From Bradyrhizobium sp. WSM1417 (lineage in GTDB: Bacteria > Pseudomonadota > Alphaproteobacteria > Rhizobiales > Xanthobacteraceae): a stretch of DNA of 64,000 nt. The position numbers and the translations under genes were made by a program. Numbering within the stretch: the stretch's first letter is position 1; every line of letters starts with the position of its first letter. This document shows positions 26,601 to 34,161 of the stretch, one piece after another. The stretch covers positions 5,505,831 to 5,569,830 of the forward strand of contig NZ_KI911783.1 in NCBI RefSeq assembly GCF_000515415.1, read 5' to 3'. The notes below the pieces were generated by a model, which saw only the letters and a list, made by a program, of their open reading frames with translations, ran no database searches and had not been told where the DNA came from.

Positions 26601-26798
26601 GAATCCTTAAATAGGAATCATATTAAGGAAATCGGGGCAGTTTCTCCGATTCGAAGGTTCAACTATCGCAAAGGCGGCGCACGCGGTCCGGCTAGTACCG
26701 GCTACTATCTCCCCGCCATCCTGCTTGGCGGTGAAGCCGCCTTGCGCGCGTGGATGGAGGAGCGTATCGGGCCGCTTGCATCGCTGGATTTCGAATAG
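23673..26798 (+). CDS. Primase-polymerase/helicase replication protein
   Basis: A 1041-residue protein with GTG start and GGAG before it. Residues about 1-160 look like a prim-pol domain: GYSPLPIAPWG and the metal-binding LVAIDIDDD. The region near 220-320 resembles a linker as in CHC2-like replication proteins. From about 390 there is a helicase core: nucleotide-binding loop DAGGGKSFQA, YVVPRIDLGEK, and the DExx-like LVIDEKF. The P-loop is a variant, lacking the usual Gly/Ala at its start. Cysteines in CRNLPAAT ... CPFATDCGH may bind zinc. Such proteins let satellites and integrative elements replicate after excision. No origin sequence was identified. Confidence 0.7.
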   Translation: MASPFALTAPVLIERGYSPLPIAPWGEREQSPKGKEPGRLDVNQAGEPEWYRLKNWQLFCDRQMHPKIVDYWSNWPDAGVGIATGFGGLVAIDIDDDALTDPILAVLPPVKVAKRGRKGLTAFYLAAEPLPSKNYRSADKRGLLDFLSGRKQTVLPPTMHPDLARSYEWTTERTLLDTSLSDLPEITGAHVAAMEEVLRAYGWDAPEREPRGAAVERPTRGQTADDLLWHDDVNTAALANLHAWVPALGLPKTRPNGVGYRAIAPWRGSGSGRSEAQRQTNLSFHPTGIFDFGDQGWTPIKVVAKARRIPYPAAAAWLRQQLGLPEERLILLRSTKSGSLAPTYPDRAVPLANATTELRGALDDFEAQMKTWRIYRNQARLTSPLIHRKPPVWGVKIDAGGGKSFQAARNVAEWTRRGWRLAYVVPRIDLGEKIALNLKSLGINARVYRGRERADPDAPGQTMCRNLPAATAAIALGVGVRPAVCMRRIDGPLFQCPFATDCGHERQREAKPDLWIITSASLLYKKPDFLPELDGLVIDEKFHDNAIGDTTTIDVTELWRAKIELCGDEEHDFLLGMRAKLLAVAKANGDGPLSRAALQDDKDHRIFSHTALRAATLEQRRIRPEVLQPGMKESGLILALHNHSDRNRLARDVGALWNEIAVFLAFDHRQSGRISITGRAFTLTPLRPFDPSWWAPVLALDATLTTPEILHAAVLGDEVAGIPVAASVKADITIQWPDYVHVRQVTGAPVSMGALGIGEKAKPHPRNERDILRYIRQRAALIAPERLGVISYLGIEERFAGRLPANVSWMHFGATSGLNDFETVAGLVVIGRWWLPPNKIEARASVFAGYPVKPIGEFYRKRTGGIRMAEGPAAASSVECHPDPFAEAVRRGVTEEELEQAIGRLRPHRRTAPCFLDLVGEVVLPVTVDEVVEWGAVCPGAEADMMAVGVVLSNSRDAMTAFGLSKHDAERAKTAPESLNRNHIKEIGAVSPIRRFNYRKGGARGPASTGYYLPAILLGGEAALRAWMEERIGPLASLDFE

Positions 26799-26933
26799 CT
26801 GGGCCAGATTCAAATTGGCGGCTCATACGAGTGGCTCGTCAGGCGTGGGTGTGGTTCCCCTCGGCCTTTCGTCTAACTGACGGCTCGCGAGGAATCGGGT
26901 TTTCCCTATGCACGCACAAGTGCAGGGATTCGG

Positions 26934-28334
26934 ATGCTTTCTCAGAATAAACAATTCCTCTTGGGAACAATGTTATCGCTCCTTGTTTCGTCTGCCAACG
27001 CCGGCCACGTGCAAACGTGGTTGGAATCGAAGGGCGGCTGTCAGCCGGGCAGTTTGATGTTGTTGGGAGGGTACATTCGACCCGGAGACCGGGGCTTCCT
27101 CGGCAAAGCCGCTGAGGCTTGGACAGACGAGGATGTTGAAGAGTATCGCTCGGTGGTCTTGGCCTGTGCTCGTCGATATCCCTATGGTGTCAGCACGCCG
27201 CAAACGGTTGACTCGAAGGTGGCCGATCTGGTCGCACGCCTAAAGCGCAATCTCATTGAGCCCGCGCGCGCTCAATTGAACTCTGCGAAAGAGGCGGCTG
27301 ATGCGCGACGCAAGCTCGCAGAAGCCCAGGCTTCCCGCGAGCAGGCCGAAATGGAGGCCCAGGCGGAGCGTGAAAAACAAGCTGCTGTTGAGGCGCAGCG
27401 ACTCTCGGATGAACGTGCGCTTCAGGACCGAAAGCGACAAGAAACCCAGGCGTCACGCGAGCAGGCCCGACTGGAGGCTCAAGCGAAGCGGGAGAAAGAA
27501 GATGCCGCCGAGGCTCGGCGACTCGCAGATGAGCGCGCCCTTCAAGAGCGCGGGCGAGTAGAAGAGCGATCAAGGCTTGACCGGGAAGCTGCAGAAGAGG
27601 CACTACGGCGTGCTGAAGATGAGGCGCCGAAGCTTGCTCGGTTGCGCAGAGAAGCCGACGAAGCTCGGCGCGCTCGCCAAGAAGCAGAGCAAAAGTTGGC
27701 AGATATTCGAAGCCAGCTGGCTGCCCAGGAGGCGGTGCGCAATCAAGACCTAGCGGCGGCGGCGGCAGCCGAGTCGTCACGGAAGCTTCAAACACCTGCG
27801 CCGCCCAAAGCGAAGCAAGAGGTCCCGTCATCCACTGCAGCTGAGCAAGAGAAGCGTTCGAATGACATGCCCGACTCTGAGCGGCAATTTATCGCAGCCG
27901 TCCAGAGGGCGCGTGAAGTTTACAGGGCTGCAACGAATGATATGGCACGGGGCGCGGCTCGCCCGCTTCGGGCAAAGGATCTTTGTAGCATTCTACGCCC
28001 ACTCACCGCTCGTAATTGGGTTGGACAAGTCACAATGCTTTCCACCAATAGTGACGGTAAAGGCGTCCTCGAAATTCTAATCGAAAAGGATATCGTGGTC
28101 AAAACTTGGAACAATGTCCTGGCGGATACTGGCGACGAAACTCTAATCGATCCAGCAAGCTCGCTATTTTCAACGGCCTCGGCCTTGACGGTGGGGAGTC
28201 GGGTCCTGTTTTCCGGGTCATTTCGGCCCAGCAGCGTGGACTGTGTAAAGGAAGGCAGCCTCACGATGAGAGGCTCTCTTACGGCACCAGAGTTCATTAT
28301 CCGGTTTTCCGACGTCTCGCCGGTCCCTGACTGA
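26934..28334 (+). CDS. Exported coiled-coil protein with repeat region
   Basis: A 466-residue protein with an N-terminal signal peptide (about residues 1-23, cleavage after SANA), then a Cys-containing N-terminal domain (residues about 24-95), a long Glu/Arg/Ala coiled coil (about 110-290) with a unit of roughly 38 residues repeated at least twice (core SREQAxxEAQAxREK and ADERALQxR), a Pro/Ala linker and a C-terminal beta-rich domain (about 340-465). It probably acts in the periplasm or at the envelope. No enzymatic motif seen. It lies downstream of the primase gene but with a 135-base gap. Confidence 0.6.
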   Translation: MLSQNKQFLLGTMLSLLVSSANAGHVQTWLESKGGCQPGSLMLLGGYIRPGDRGFLGKAAEAWTDEDVEEYRSVVLACARRYPYGVSTPQTVDSKVADLVARLKRNLIEPARAQLNSAKEAADARRKLAEAQASREQAEMEAQAEREKQAAVEAQRLSDERALQDRKRQETQASREQARLEAQAKREKEDAAEARRLADERALQERGRVEERSRLDREAAEEALRRAEDEAPKLARLRREADEARRARQEAEQKLADIRSQLAAQEAVRNQDLAAAAAAESSRKLQTPAPPKAKQEVPSSTAAEQEKRSNDMPDSERQFIAAVQRAREVYRAATNDMARGAARPLRAKDLCSILRPLTARNWVGQVTMLSTNSDGKGVLEILIEKDIVVKTWNNVLADTGDETLIDPASSLFSTASALTVGSRVLFSGSFRPSSVDCVKEGSLTMRGSLTAPEFIIRFSDVSPVPD

Positions 28335-28491
28335 GTCGTACCCCAGATCAGCACTCCGGACTTTGCCCTTACAGACGGCTAGGGCCTCAACGAAGTCAGC
28401 TTGTGAAGCCAAAGCGGAAGACTGCCCACGCCCGCACGGCCTGCAGCTGTTGACCCAAAGCCGACGTCAAAGCTACACCTTGGTCAGCAGC

Positions 28492-29619
28492 TCAATCCTC
28501 ATCGACGTCGCTCTTATAGATCTTATTCAGCATATTGAGCTCTATGCCGATGCTCCGCGTTCTCAGCGCCTCGTTCCGCGCGGAGAATAATATCGCGAGT
28601 TGCGATTTGAGGTCACCGAATCGCGCGTGGTGAAACTTCCGATGGCATCCCGGGCACAACGCCACAATGTTTTCCGGAACGTCCAAGCTAACCTCAAAGT
28701 CGCCCTGGCACTGCATTGGGATCAAGTGGTGGGCTTCAACGAATGGCTTTTTGGTCTTTCGTGAGGTGAAAGTCGTATGGCCAGGTCCCATTTCGCACTG
28801 ATGGCTGGCGGATTGAATTGCGATCGCTGCCATCTCGGGGTTGCGCTGATATTTGCCCGCCTGCATTCCGTTGACTTTGGGGGGACGCGGCAATCCCCCT
28901 TCTGGCAATGATTTGCTTGATGGCTCCGTTGCGATTTCGTTGGCGGCCTCCTGATATTCTTCTGAGGACATTGATTGGAGGTGATCTAGTAAATTAGAGC
29001 CTAGCTTCGTTACCAGCCCGTCGTACAGGTCCATGAGCTGAATGAGGTCATTTCGGAATTTATCGCTCGAGATTTCTTCTCCGACGCCATAGCGGCGACT
29101 GACGATCGCACCATTTTCGTAGCCTTTTCCGAGCGTGTTGGTCGCACGGAGGTCGAGCCGACCAGCAATTAGTCCAGCGGGGGGCCGCAACGTCTCGATC
29201 GCCAAGCTAGCTACCTGGGCGATTTTCTTGTTGCCTATGGTATCACCAAACGCCTTCCGAAATTGGGTAAAGCCTTGATTGAGCGAGAGGAAGCAATTCT
29301 GCATGTCCTGACTAAATAGCAGGACAACGTAGTACCCACGCTCGGTGGACGTCGAGATGTCTCGCCGTAGAATGGCGACCCATGGGATGTAGGCGAGGGT
29401 CCAATTTATTTGGCCAACAGACCCGTATATTCGATATTTATTGACGTCTCTTCCAGAGTCCGAGACAAGCTGCTCAATAAGCTTGGGCAATTCCTTGGTG
29501 ATCGTAGTATCGACTTCAAGATCATTCCCGGACGTCAGTTTTCGTCTGATCTTGACGCCGCCAACGACTTGCTCCGAATTTGGAAGGTAGTCTGCGAAGA
29601 CCTTGTCCAGCTCGAGCAT
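28492..29619 (-). CDS. MrcB-N (DUF3578)/HNH endonuclease, putative modified-DNA restriction enzyme
   Basis: A 375-residue protein. Residues about 1-190 fit the MrcB N-terminal domain (DUF3578): INWTLAYIPWVAIL, STERGYYVVLLFSQDMQNCFLSLNQGF. The C-terminal part (about 270-345) is an HNH nuclease: FVEAHHLIPM ... NIVALCPGCHRKFHH with zinc Cys pair and catalytic His. This domain pair is known from restriction proteins that cut methylated DNA, so a type IV-like defence role is likely. It is a single gene, converging on the coiled-coil gene. Confidence 0.8.
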   Translation of the reverse strand: MLELDKVFADYLPNSEQVVGGVKIRRKLTSGNDLEVDTTITKELPKLIEQLVSDSGRDVNKYRIYGSVGQINWTLAYIPWVAILRRDISTSTERGYYVVLLFSQDMQNCFLSLNQGFTQFRKAFGDTIGNKKIAQVASLAIETLRPPAGLIAGRLDLRATNTLGKGYENGAIVSRRYGVGEEISSDKFRNDLIQLMDLYDGLVTKLGSNLLDHLQSMSSEEYQEAANEIATEPSSKSLPEGGLPRPPKVNGMQAGKYQRNPEMAAIAIQSASHQCEMGPGHTTFTSRKTKKPFVEAHHLIPMQCQGDFEVSLDVPENIVALCPGCHRKFHHARFGDLKSQLAILFSARNEALRTRSIGIELNMLNKIYKSDVDED

Positions 29620-29950
29620 GCGCTTCCCCCATCAGAGGTGGATGCTACCACGAGATGTAAGTAAGTGAACGCGACGAAAGTATCGGCCGGCTTGGCTTGC
29701 ATCGGCGGCGTTGCAGGCCGTGTTCATGTTCGTGCCGCCGCAGGACCGGGGACAGTTTGCTTCTGGCCTAAACGCGTTTGTCGACGATGCTCTGAACCGT
29801 GCCGGACTGTTCCCTACTCCGCCGCTCTTAAGTGACAAGCAGACACCAGACGAGCCGGACATTTGGCGTGCCGATGGCGGCTCTGGACTCCTGGGTCCGA
29901 TCAACCAGGCAGCTTGTCGGTCATGATGAAATTCAGTCTGAATGTGCCCC
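29620..29950. other. Island gap without a supported gene
   Basis: 331 bases between the HNH gene (starting at 29619) and the winged-helix gene ending at 29951. Two opposite open frames exist (29711-29926 plus, 29632-29904 minus). Neither resembles a protein I know; the plus frame contains a Pro-rich stretch that may be a relic. The HNH promoter should be here. Confidence 0.4.
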
Positions 29951-30313
29951 TCACTTCGAGGACATCAGATCACGAACGTTGCCGTACATCTTCTTGCCTG
30001 CACCGATTAGCTTCTGCCCCTTGGAACGGTAGTCTCCGGGAATTGGATCGATGCTCAGGACGTTCAGTCCTTCGCGGCCTTGGTGTCCACGGTCGGACAT
30101 AAGTGCGCAGATGCGCGAGATAGTGCCGTCTGCCACCCCGCAAGCCGACGACAGCTCCTTCTGGGTTATGCCCGGCTTCGCGCCAGCGTGCAGTAGAACC
30201 AGCATCTGGTTCGCGGTGATGTCGGAACTAATATTTCTGAACTCGTTGATGACGAGTGTAAGTGTCTCAACCCACCGCAGATCATCGCCGATGCTGTCCT
30301 CGCTGTTAGTCAC
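29951..30313 (-). CDS. MarR-like winged-helix regulator
   Basis: A 120-residue protein: helical lead (about 10-35), winged helix (about 36-95) with GITQKELSSACGVADGTISRICALM as the helix-turn-helix, and a C-terminal helix (KKMYGNVRDLM). This is the MarR-like arrangement but short. Gene density and composition are like neighbouring island genes. It is divergent from the gene at 30571 across a 257-base gap, so it may control that pair. Confidence 0.65.
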   Translation of the reverse strand: MTNSEDSIGDDLRWVETLTLVINEFRNISSDITANQMLVLLHAGAKPGITQKELSSACGVADGTISRICALMSDRGHQGREGLNVLSIDPIPGDYRSKGQKLIGAGKKMYGNVRDLMSSK

Positions 30314-30570
30314 GACTTAAGGTCCCTCCTGCGATGACGGGCTAGATCTCTTTTGCTTTGCTGAAAGTCAATGCCGGGTAACGCAACGTGCGCGCCCAGA
30401 TTAGGTCGCAGAACGCAGGTTCCTCATCGGAACATAGACTGAGGGATAAGAGACCAAGCTCGATTTGAGTAGGTATCCGTCGATACAGTGATTGACTGCG
30501 ATAGCACCACGACTCTACTTAGCGACACGCAGATGCTTGATTTGTCCAACGAACAAAGAGTGAGAGAGAA

Positions 30571-30972
30571 GTGCCAACGAAGACCTATCTCGTGTATTGC
30601 CAATTCGACAACCCCTCCAATACCGAGCCCCTGCATTACCACTTCGAGTACCTAATCCAGGCGCATTCGGCGGATGATGCTGAAGCAAAATGCAAAGAGC
30701 GGTTTGCGGCCTTACCCACAGACGGGGATAAACTCTTTGAGATAGGCTCGAAAATCTACGTTGACTACATCATCGAGATTGGCGGGGTTCCTGAAGAAGG
30801 AGTGCTCCTGAGGTGGGTGCGCTATCGGGGCGCCCGGAACCCAATAGGCTTTTCATCGCTTTCCTCAGCGCTTCCATTCGGCGATGGCGGGGGAATGCTC
30901 GCGAGTTACACGACGGACGACCCCGACAAAGAGGAGTCCGAGATGCAGCCTTTCGTTGTGATCGGTGCCTGA
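30571..30972 (+). CDS. Hypothetical protein of the island
   Basis: A 133-residue acidic protein; the start is GTG at 30571 with GAGAGAA upstream. It begins TKTYLVYCQFDNPSNTEPLHY and is predicted alpha/beta; no motif recognised. It is followed after a three-base gap by the winged-helix protein, making a probable two-gene operon. Confidence 0.5.
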   Translation: MPTKTYLVYCQFDNPSNTEPLHYHFEYLIQAHSADDAEAKCKERFAALPTDGDKLFEIGSKIYVDYIIEIGGVPEEGVLLRWVRYRGARNPIGFSSLSSALPFGDGGGMLASYTTDDPDKEESEMQPFVVIGA

Positions 30973-30975
30973 ATA

Positions 30976-31770
30976 TTGGCTCTGCCGATGACGGTCGATT
31001 CCGAGAAAGCTGCTCACGCCCTGGAAATGATTAGAACCGAGTTGGGTGGCCGTCCGACCGTTAACACCTTGCGTACATTCCTCCTGCTTGCTGAGTACCA
31101 AAGCGGAGGTTTAGGCGACATCGAACGTGTACTTAAGTTGTCCAGTGGAACGGTGGCTCGGACCGTCAAGTTCTGGATCGACAGGAACTTTCTCGTCGAC
31201 AGCTCTCAGCTACGCAATCCTCGGCGGCGACGCGTCAGGATCAGCTACGAGGGCATGTCATTCCACAGAAGGCTGAAGGAGATGATGGAATCGGGCAAGA
31301 TCCCGGCTCCAGACCCCATTGAAATCGATTCTGACGACGAGCCTGACTCCCTCGAAACCGACGACCCATGGCTGAAGGAGTACTTCAAGTCGGACGAGTT
31401 CAAAGAGCTTCAGCGCAAGGACGCGGAAAAACGTCGTCGCGAAGAGGCAGAACACCAGGAGTGGCTGGCAAAACGCGATGAACGTCGACGCAATCCGAAG
31501 AGCCCACTTGACGCCTATCGAAATTGGCTCGAACAGTGTCCTCATCCGTCTGGTTCAAAGCAACGCAAAGAATGGAAGCGGACCAATGCGCTTCTATTCA
31601 ATGGAGTGACTTACGTAGACCATTGGTCGCCTCAACGGTCCAACAGTGGCAAAACCACACGATGGCACGGCTGGTTGACAGGGTCTGACGGCAGTCACCA
31701 TGAGATCGTCGACGAACACACTAACAACAGGCGCAACGACCCCAAGAGGAACTGGGGTCTTCCTGAATGA
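30976..31770 (+). CDS. Winged-helix protein with charged C-terminal region
   Basis: A 264-residue protein. TTG 30976 is the outer start; the ATG at 30988 is the more likely real start. The N-terminal 90 residues are a MarR/winged-helix domain (FLLLAEYQSGGLGDIERVLKL ... GTVARTVKFWI). Residues about 100-175 are highly charged and helical (KDAEKRRREEAEHQEWLAKR), and the C-terminal part (about 195-264) is Trp-rich (VDHWSPQRSNSGKTTRWHGW), an unusual composition. No known family assigned. Partner of the gene just upstream. Confidence 0.55.
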   Translation: MALPMTVDSEKAAHALEMIRTELGGRPTVNTLRTFLLLAEYQSGGLGDIERVLKLSSGTVARTVKFWIDRNFLVDSSQLRNPRRRRVRISYEGMSFHRRLKEMMESGKIPAPDPIEIDSDDEPDSLETDDPWLKEYFKSDEFKELQRKDAEKRRREEAEHQEWLAKRDERRRNPKSPLDAYRNWLEQCPHPSGSKQRKEWKRTNALLFNGVTYVDHWSPQRSNSGKTTRWHGWLTGSDGSHHEIVDEHTNNRRNDPKRNWGLPE

Positions 31771-32067
31771 CTGTCCGAAAGTACAAAGACTTTCGCATTT
31801 GCTTGCTGTCAACACCTCGCCGTTCTCCGGATCAGTTCAAGACATACACATCTCTAACACTCTGGGTCCTTTTAGGAGAGCCCCCATTGCGGTAAACGCG
31901 CGACCTCGCCATTTTCCTAGGCGCAGAAAAATTGAGGATGGTTGTTGTTCCCCAGTGACTTCGCGACGGTGACCTGATGCAACGGGAGAGGGATACCGCA
32001 ATGGGCTGTAGCGGAATGGCCCTTCGCTCGATCTTGGGGGCTGTTCAATCGCCCTCAAGGATCACCA

Positions 32068-32598
32068 ATGCAGCCCGCGCTTTATCCGCAAGATTTTCGT
32101 ACCGCGCTAATTCCGCCGGCTTCCGGAAAGCGCCGGAGAAACCCGCGCACGGTGACTATGCCTGAGAGAGTGGGTCCGCATGTGAAGCTCGTCTTCGCAG
32201 AAATGGCGCGGCAAAAACTGCGCTACCTCGATGTGGCCGAACGTAGCGGCGTGCAACATGCTACGCTAAAGGCCTGGAGAAAAAAGAACAGGGCCGGTCT
32301 TGAGAGTTTGGAGGCGGTGCTAGCAACGCTTGGGTTCGGCCTCGTCCCCGTCGCCGCGCTCGAAGCGCTTGACCCCGAACTCGCAGGCGAACTCATCGCG
32401 CTCGCCCTCAAGATGCGAATGAATGTCCCGCAGACCTGGGCTGCCCTGATCGATATTGGGGTCGAGCAAAAGCTCCTCCGCATGCGGGCCGAGGACCGCG
32501 CCGCCATTCTGGTTGACCACGATGCGCGCATGGCGGGCCACGCTAACGACAACGTGAAACAACAGCGCGGCAGTGAAGTGGCGTCTTCAACGAAGTAA
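32068..32598 (+). CDS. XRE-like helix-turn-helix protein
   Basis: The start ATG at 32068 has AAGGA nine bases upstream; the ATG at 32158 is an alternative and gives just the conserved part. About 176 residues. The helix-turn-helix is RYLDVAERSGVQHATLKAWRKK, followed by LESLEAVLATLGFGLVPV. The C-terminal half is helical and Met/Ala-rich. Such proteins are typical phage-type repressors; target unknown. A gap of about 300 bases before it has no supported gene. Confidence 0.6.
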   Translation: MQPALYPQDFRTALIPPASGKRRRNPRTVTMPERVGPHVKLVFAEMARQKLRYLDVAERSGVQHATLKAWRKKNRAGLESLEAVLATLGFGLVPVAALEALDPELAGELIALALKMRMNVPQTWAALIDIGVEQKLLRMRAEDRAAILVDHDARMAGHANDNVKQQRGSEVASSTK

Positions 32599-32743
32599 GG
32601 GATACCGAAACGGTCCCGACAGCCGCCCCTGATTTTCCCATACTGATCCCGTTGCTTGGTTCTCCTCCACACCAAGTAACGCCGGTCGTCAGCCTTGGCC
32701 GGTGCGTTTGGTAGCCAGATGCACCGGCCATTTTTTCAGATGG

Positions 32744-32929
32744 ATGCCCATGTCTAACGTTTTTCTCTCGCGCACCCAGGCCGCAAAACAGATCGGCCGA
32801 TGCGCGAAGACCCTCCGCAATCTGGCCAAGCGTGGCGACGGTCCCCCGTTTTTGTTGATCGGTGACCGACCTGCTTATCCGGCCGATCAACTTCAAGTCT
32901 GGGTCGCAACCGGTGGAGATGCCGCATGA
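32744..32929 (+). CDS. AlpA-like helix-turn-helix protein (second copy)
   Basis: A 61-residue protein (start ATG 32744; ATG 32750 also possible). The motif SRTQAAKQIGRCAKTLRNLAKRG followed by PPFLLIGDRPAYPADQLQVW matches AlpA/excisionase-type DNA-binding proteins. It overlaps the next gene by four bases (ATGA). Being a second AlpA-like gene, 9.6 kb from the first, it suggests a mosaic or composite island. Confidence 0.65.
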   Translation: MPMSNVFLSRTQAAKQIGRCAKTLRNLAKRGDGPPFLLIGDRPAYPADQLQVWVATGGDAA

Positions 32930-33126
32930 CCCGCCGCGAGCAAATTATGCGCGCCGTGCAAGACGCGACCGCGACCTACGCCGCCGCAAAAGAGCGTCAT
33001 ACCTACGCGCGAAAAATGGCCGCGCTGGGCATGGGCGCCGATGTCTTCGGCACCTGCAATCTTGAGGCGCGCGCATACTCGGAATGGCTCCGCGCGACCG
33101 ATGCTCTTCAGAATTATCGAGGCTAA
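32926..33126 (+). CDS. Small helical protein coupled to AlpA-like gene
   Basis: A 66-residue helical protein (TRREQIMRAVQDATATYAAA). Its ATG overlaps the stop of the AlpA-like gene by four bases, so the two are coupled. The next gene begins four bases after its stop. No family recognised. Confidence 0.55.
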   Translation: MTRREQIMRAVQDATATYAAAKERHTYARKMAALGMGADVFGTCNLEARAYSEWLRATDALQNYRG

Positions 33127-33130
33127 TCCA

Positions 33131-33973
33131 ATGAATATCATCTCCAAACTCTTCGCCCCCAAGACTGCTATCACCTCCGCAACGATCCGCGCCGAGATCG
33201 AACGGGCTGAAACTGAAATCACTGCACACAGCGCCCGACTTGAGGGCGTGCTTGCCGGCATTGCCGTCATGAATGATAGCCAGCATGCGCAAGCAGAGGT
33301 GGACGCCGCAGCGATCAAGCGTGCAATCGCGCGGCTTGAAGCCCGCGCCAATCACCTGGCCGCCGAGCTTCCTAACGTGATTGCAGCTGAAGAAGCCACC
33401 GCGAAGGTAGCCGCTGATGAGGCTTTGCGCCAGCGTGCAGAGGCCGCGCGAAGGGCGAACACCAAGGAAGCCGGCCAACTGCTTGCGGAATACGCCCTTC
33501 ATGCTGCTCGAGTTTCGGAAGTGCTCGCAAAGCTCGAAGCGCTCGACGTCGAAACGACGGCCGTGAATGCGGCGCTCCGGTCCAATCCCGTCGCCGAAAC
33601 CGTCCTGGGATACGACGCAATTCATCGAAGGAGTTCCGACCGCCCGGCAGGCGAGCGACGCGGGATGCGGAAGTGCTGGGTCTATCGTTGCCCCGGCTCC
33701 CCCCGCGATACGGACAAGGCGACGTTTCAGTACGAAGCCCCGCACGAAGTTGTTCGGCAGGCGGACATCGGCCGTGACGGCAAGGCAATCCCCGTCCCCG
33801 CAGTCCAGCACGAGTACTATGGGCGCGTGCTCACCATCATTCCCACTCTTGAAGATCGCGAAGTCGTTATCGAACGGGTGTCATTCCGTCCCGGCCGGAG
33901 CGAAGCACCGCTCTCATCGGTCCAACTCCCGCCTGCCTTCTCAGGTGAAGACTATGTTTGGCCGCGAGAATAA
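33131..33973 (+). CDS. Helical hypothetical protein of the island
   Basis: A 280-residue protein from ATG 33131 (a longer in-frame extension upstream overlaps the previous gene and is rejected). Residues about 10-175 are long charged helices (EIERAETEITAHSARLEGVL; EATAKVAADEALRQRAEAAR) with coiled-coil look; the rest (about 185-280) is mixed and contains two Cys (RKCWVYRCPG). The family is not recognised; the layout resembles phage-type structural or accessory proteins. Third gene of a compact four-gene plus-strand operon (AlpA-like, small, this one, small). Confidence 0.55.
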   Translation: MNIISKLFAPKTAITSATIRAEIERAETEITAHSARLEGVLAGIAVMNDSQHAQAEVDAAAIKRAIARLEARANHLAAELPNVIAAEEATAKVAADEALRQRAEAARRANTKEAGQLLAEYALHAARVSEVLAKLEALDVETTAVNAALRSNPVAETVLGYDAIHRRSSDRPAGERRGMRKCWVYRCPGSPRDTDKATFQYEAPHEVVRQADIGRDGKAIPVPAVQHEYYGRVLTIIPTLEDREVVIERVSFRPGRSEAPLSSVQLPPAFSGEDYVWPRE

Positions 33974-34136
33974 CGTGCGGGCGTCGCTCAACGTCAAGTG
34001 TATGATCCCGTCCAACCGACTGGGTGATCCACCCGAAGTACACTTGCGCCGCGTTTATTGTGCGGTTGAAGCACGGCTCAAACGTAACCCGTGCCGGCCT
34101 GAGGCTGCGGGCAGATCTAATAGCGAAACTGGGTAA
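33954..34136 (+). CDS. Small basic protein at the operon end (tentative)
   Basis: A 60-residue frame opening with ATG 33954, preceded by AGGTGAAG, and overlapping the 3' end of the previous gene by 20 bases in another frame. Product is basic (MFGRENNVRASLNVKCMIPS) with no recognised family. Supported by the good ribosome binding site and overlap. Confidence 0.4.
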   Translation: MFGRENNVRASLNVKCMIPSNRLGDPPEVHLRRVYCAVEARLKRNPCRPEAAGRSNSETG

Positions 34137-34161
34137 TCACGAGCTTAACTGGCGGCTGCCG

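Noticed and set aside
26590..26640. A short AT-rich stretch that looked like a promoter or origin
   Set aside because: It lies inside the primase-helicase coding sequence and has no iterons or DnaA-box cluster.
27300..27700. Possible tandem DNA repeat or CRISPR-like array
   Set aside because: The periodicity comes from coding repeats of the coiled-coil protein; no constant repeat with unique spacers exists here or elsewhere in the window.
29711..29926. Short plus-strand open frame (71 residues)
   Set aside because: No ribosome binding site, no family, and a competing frame on the other strand.
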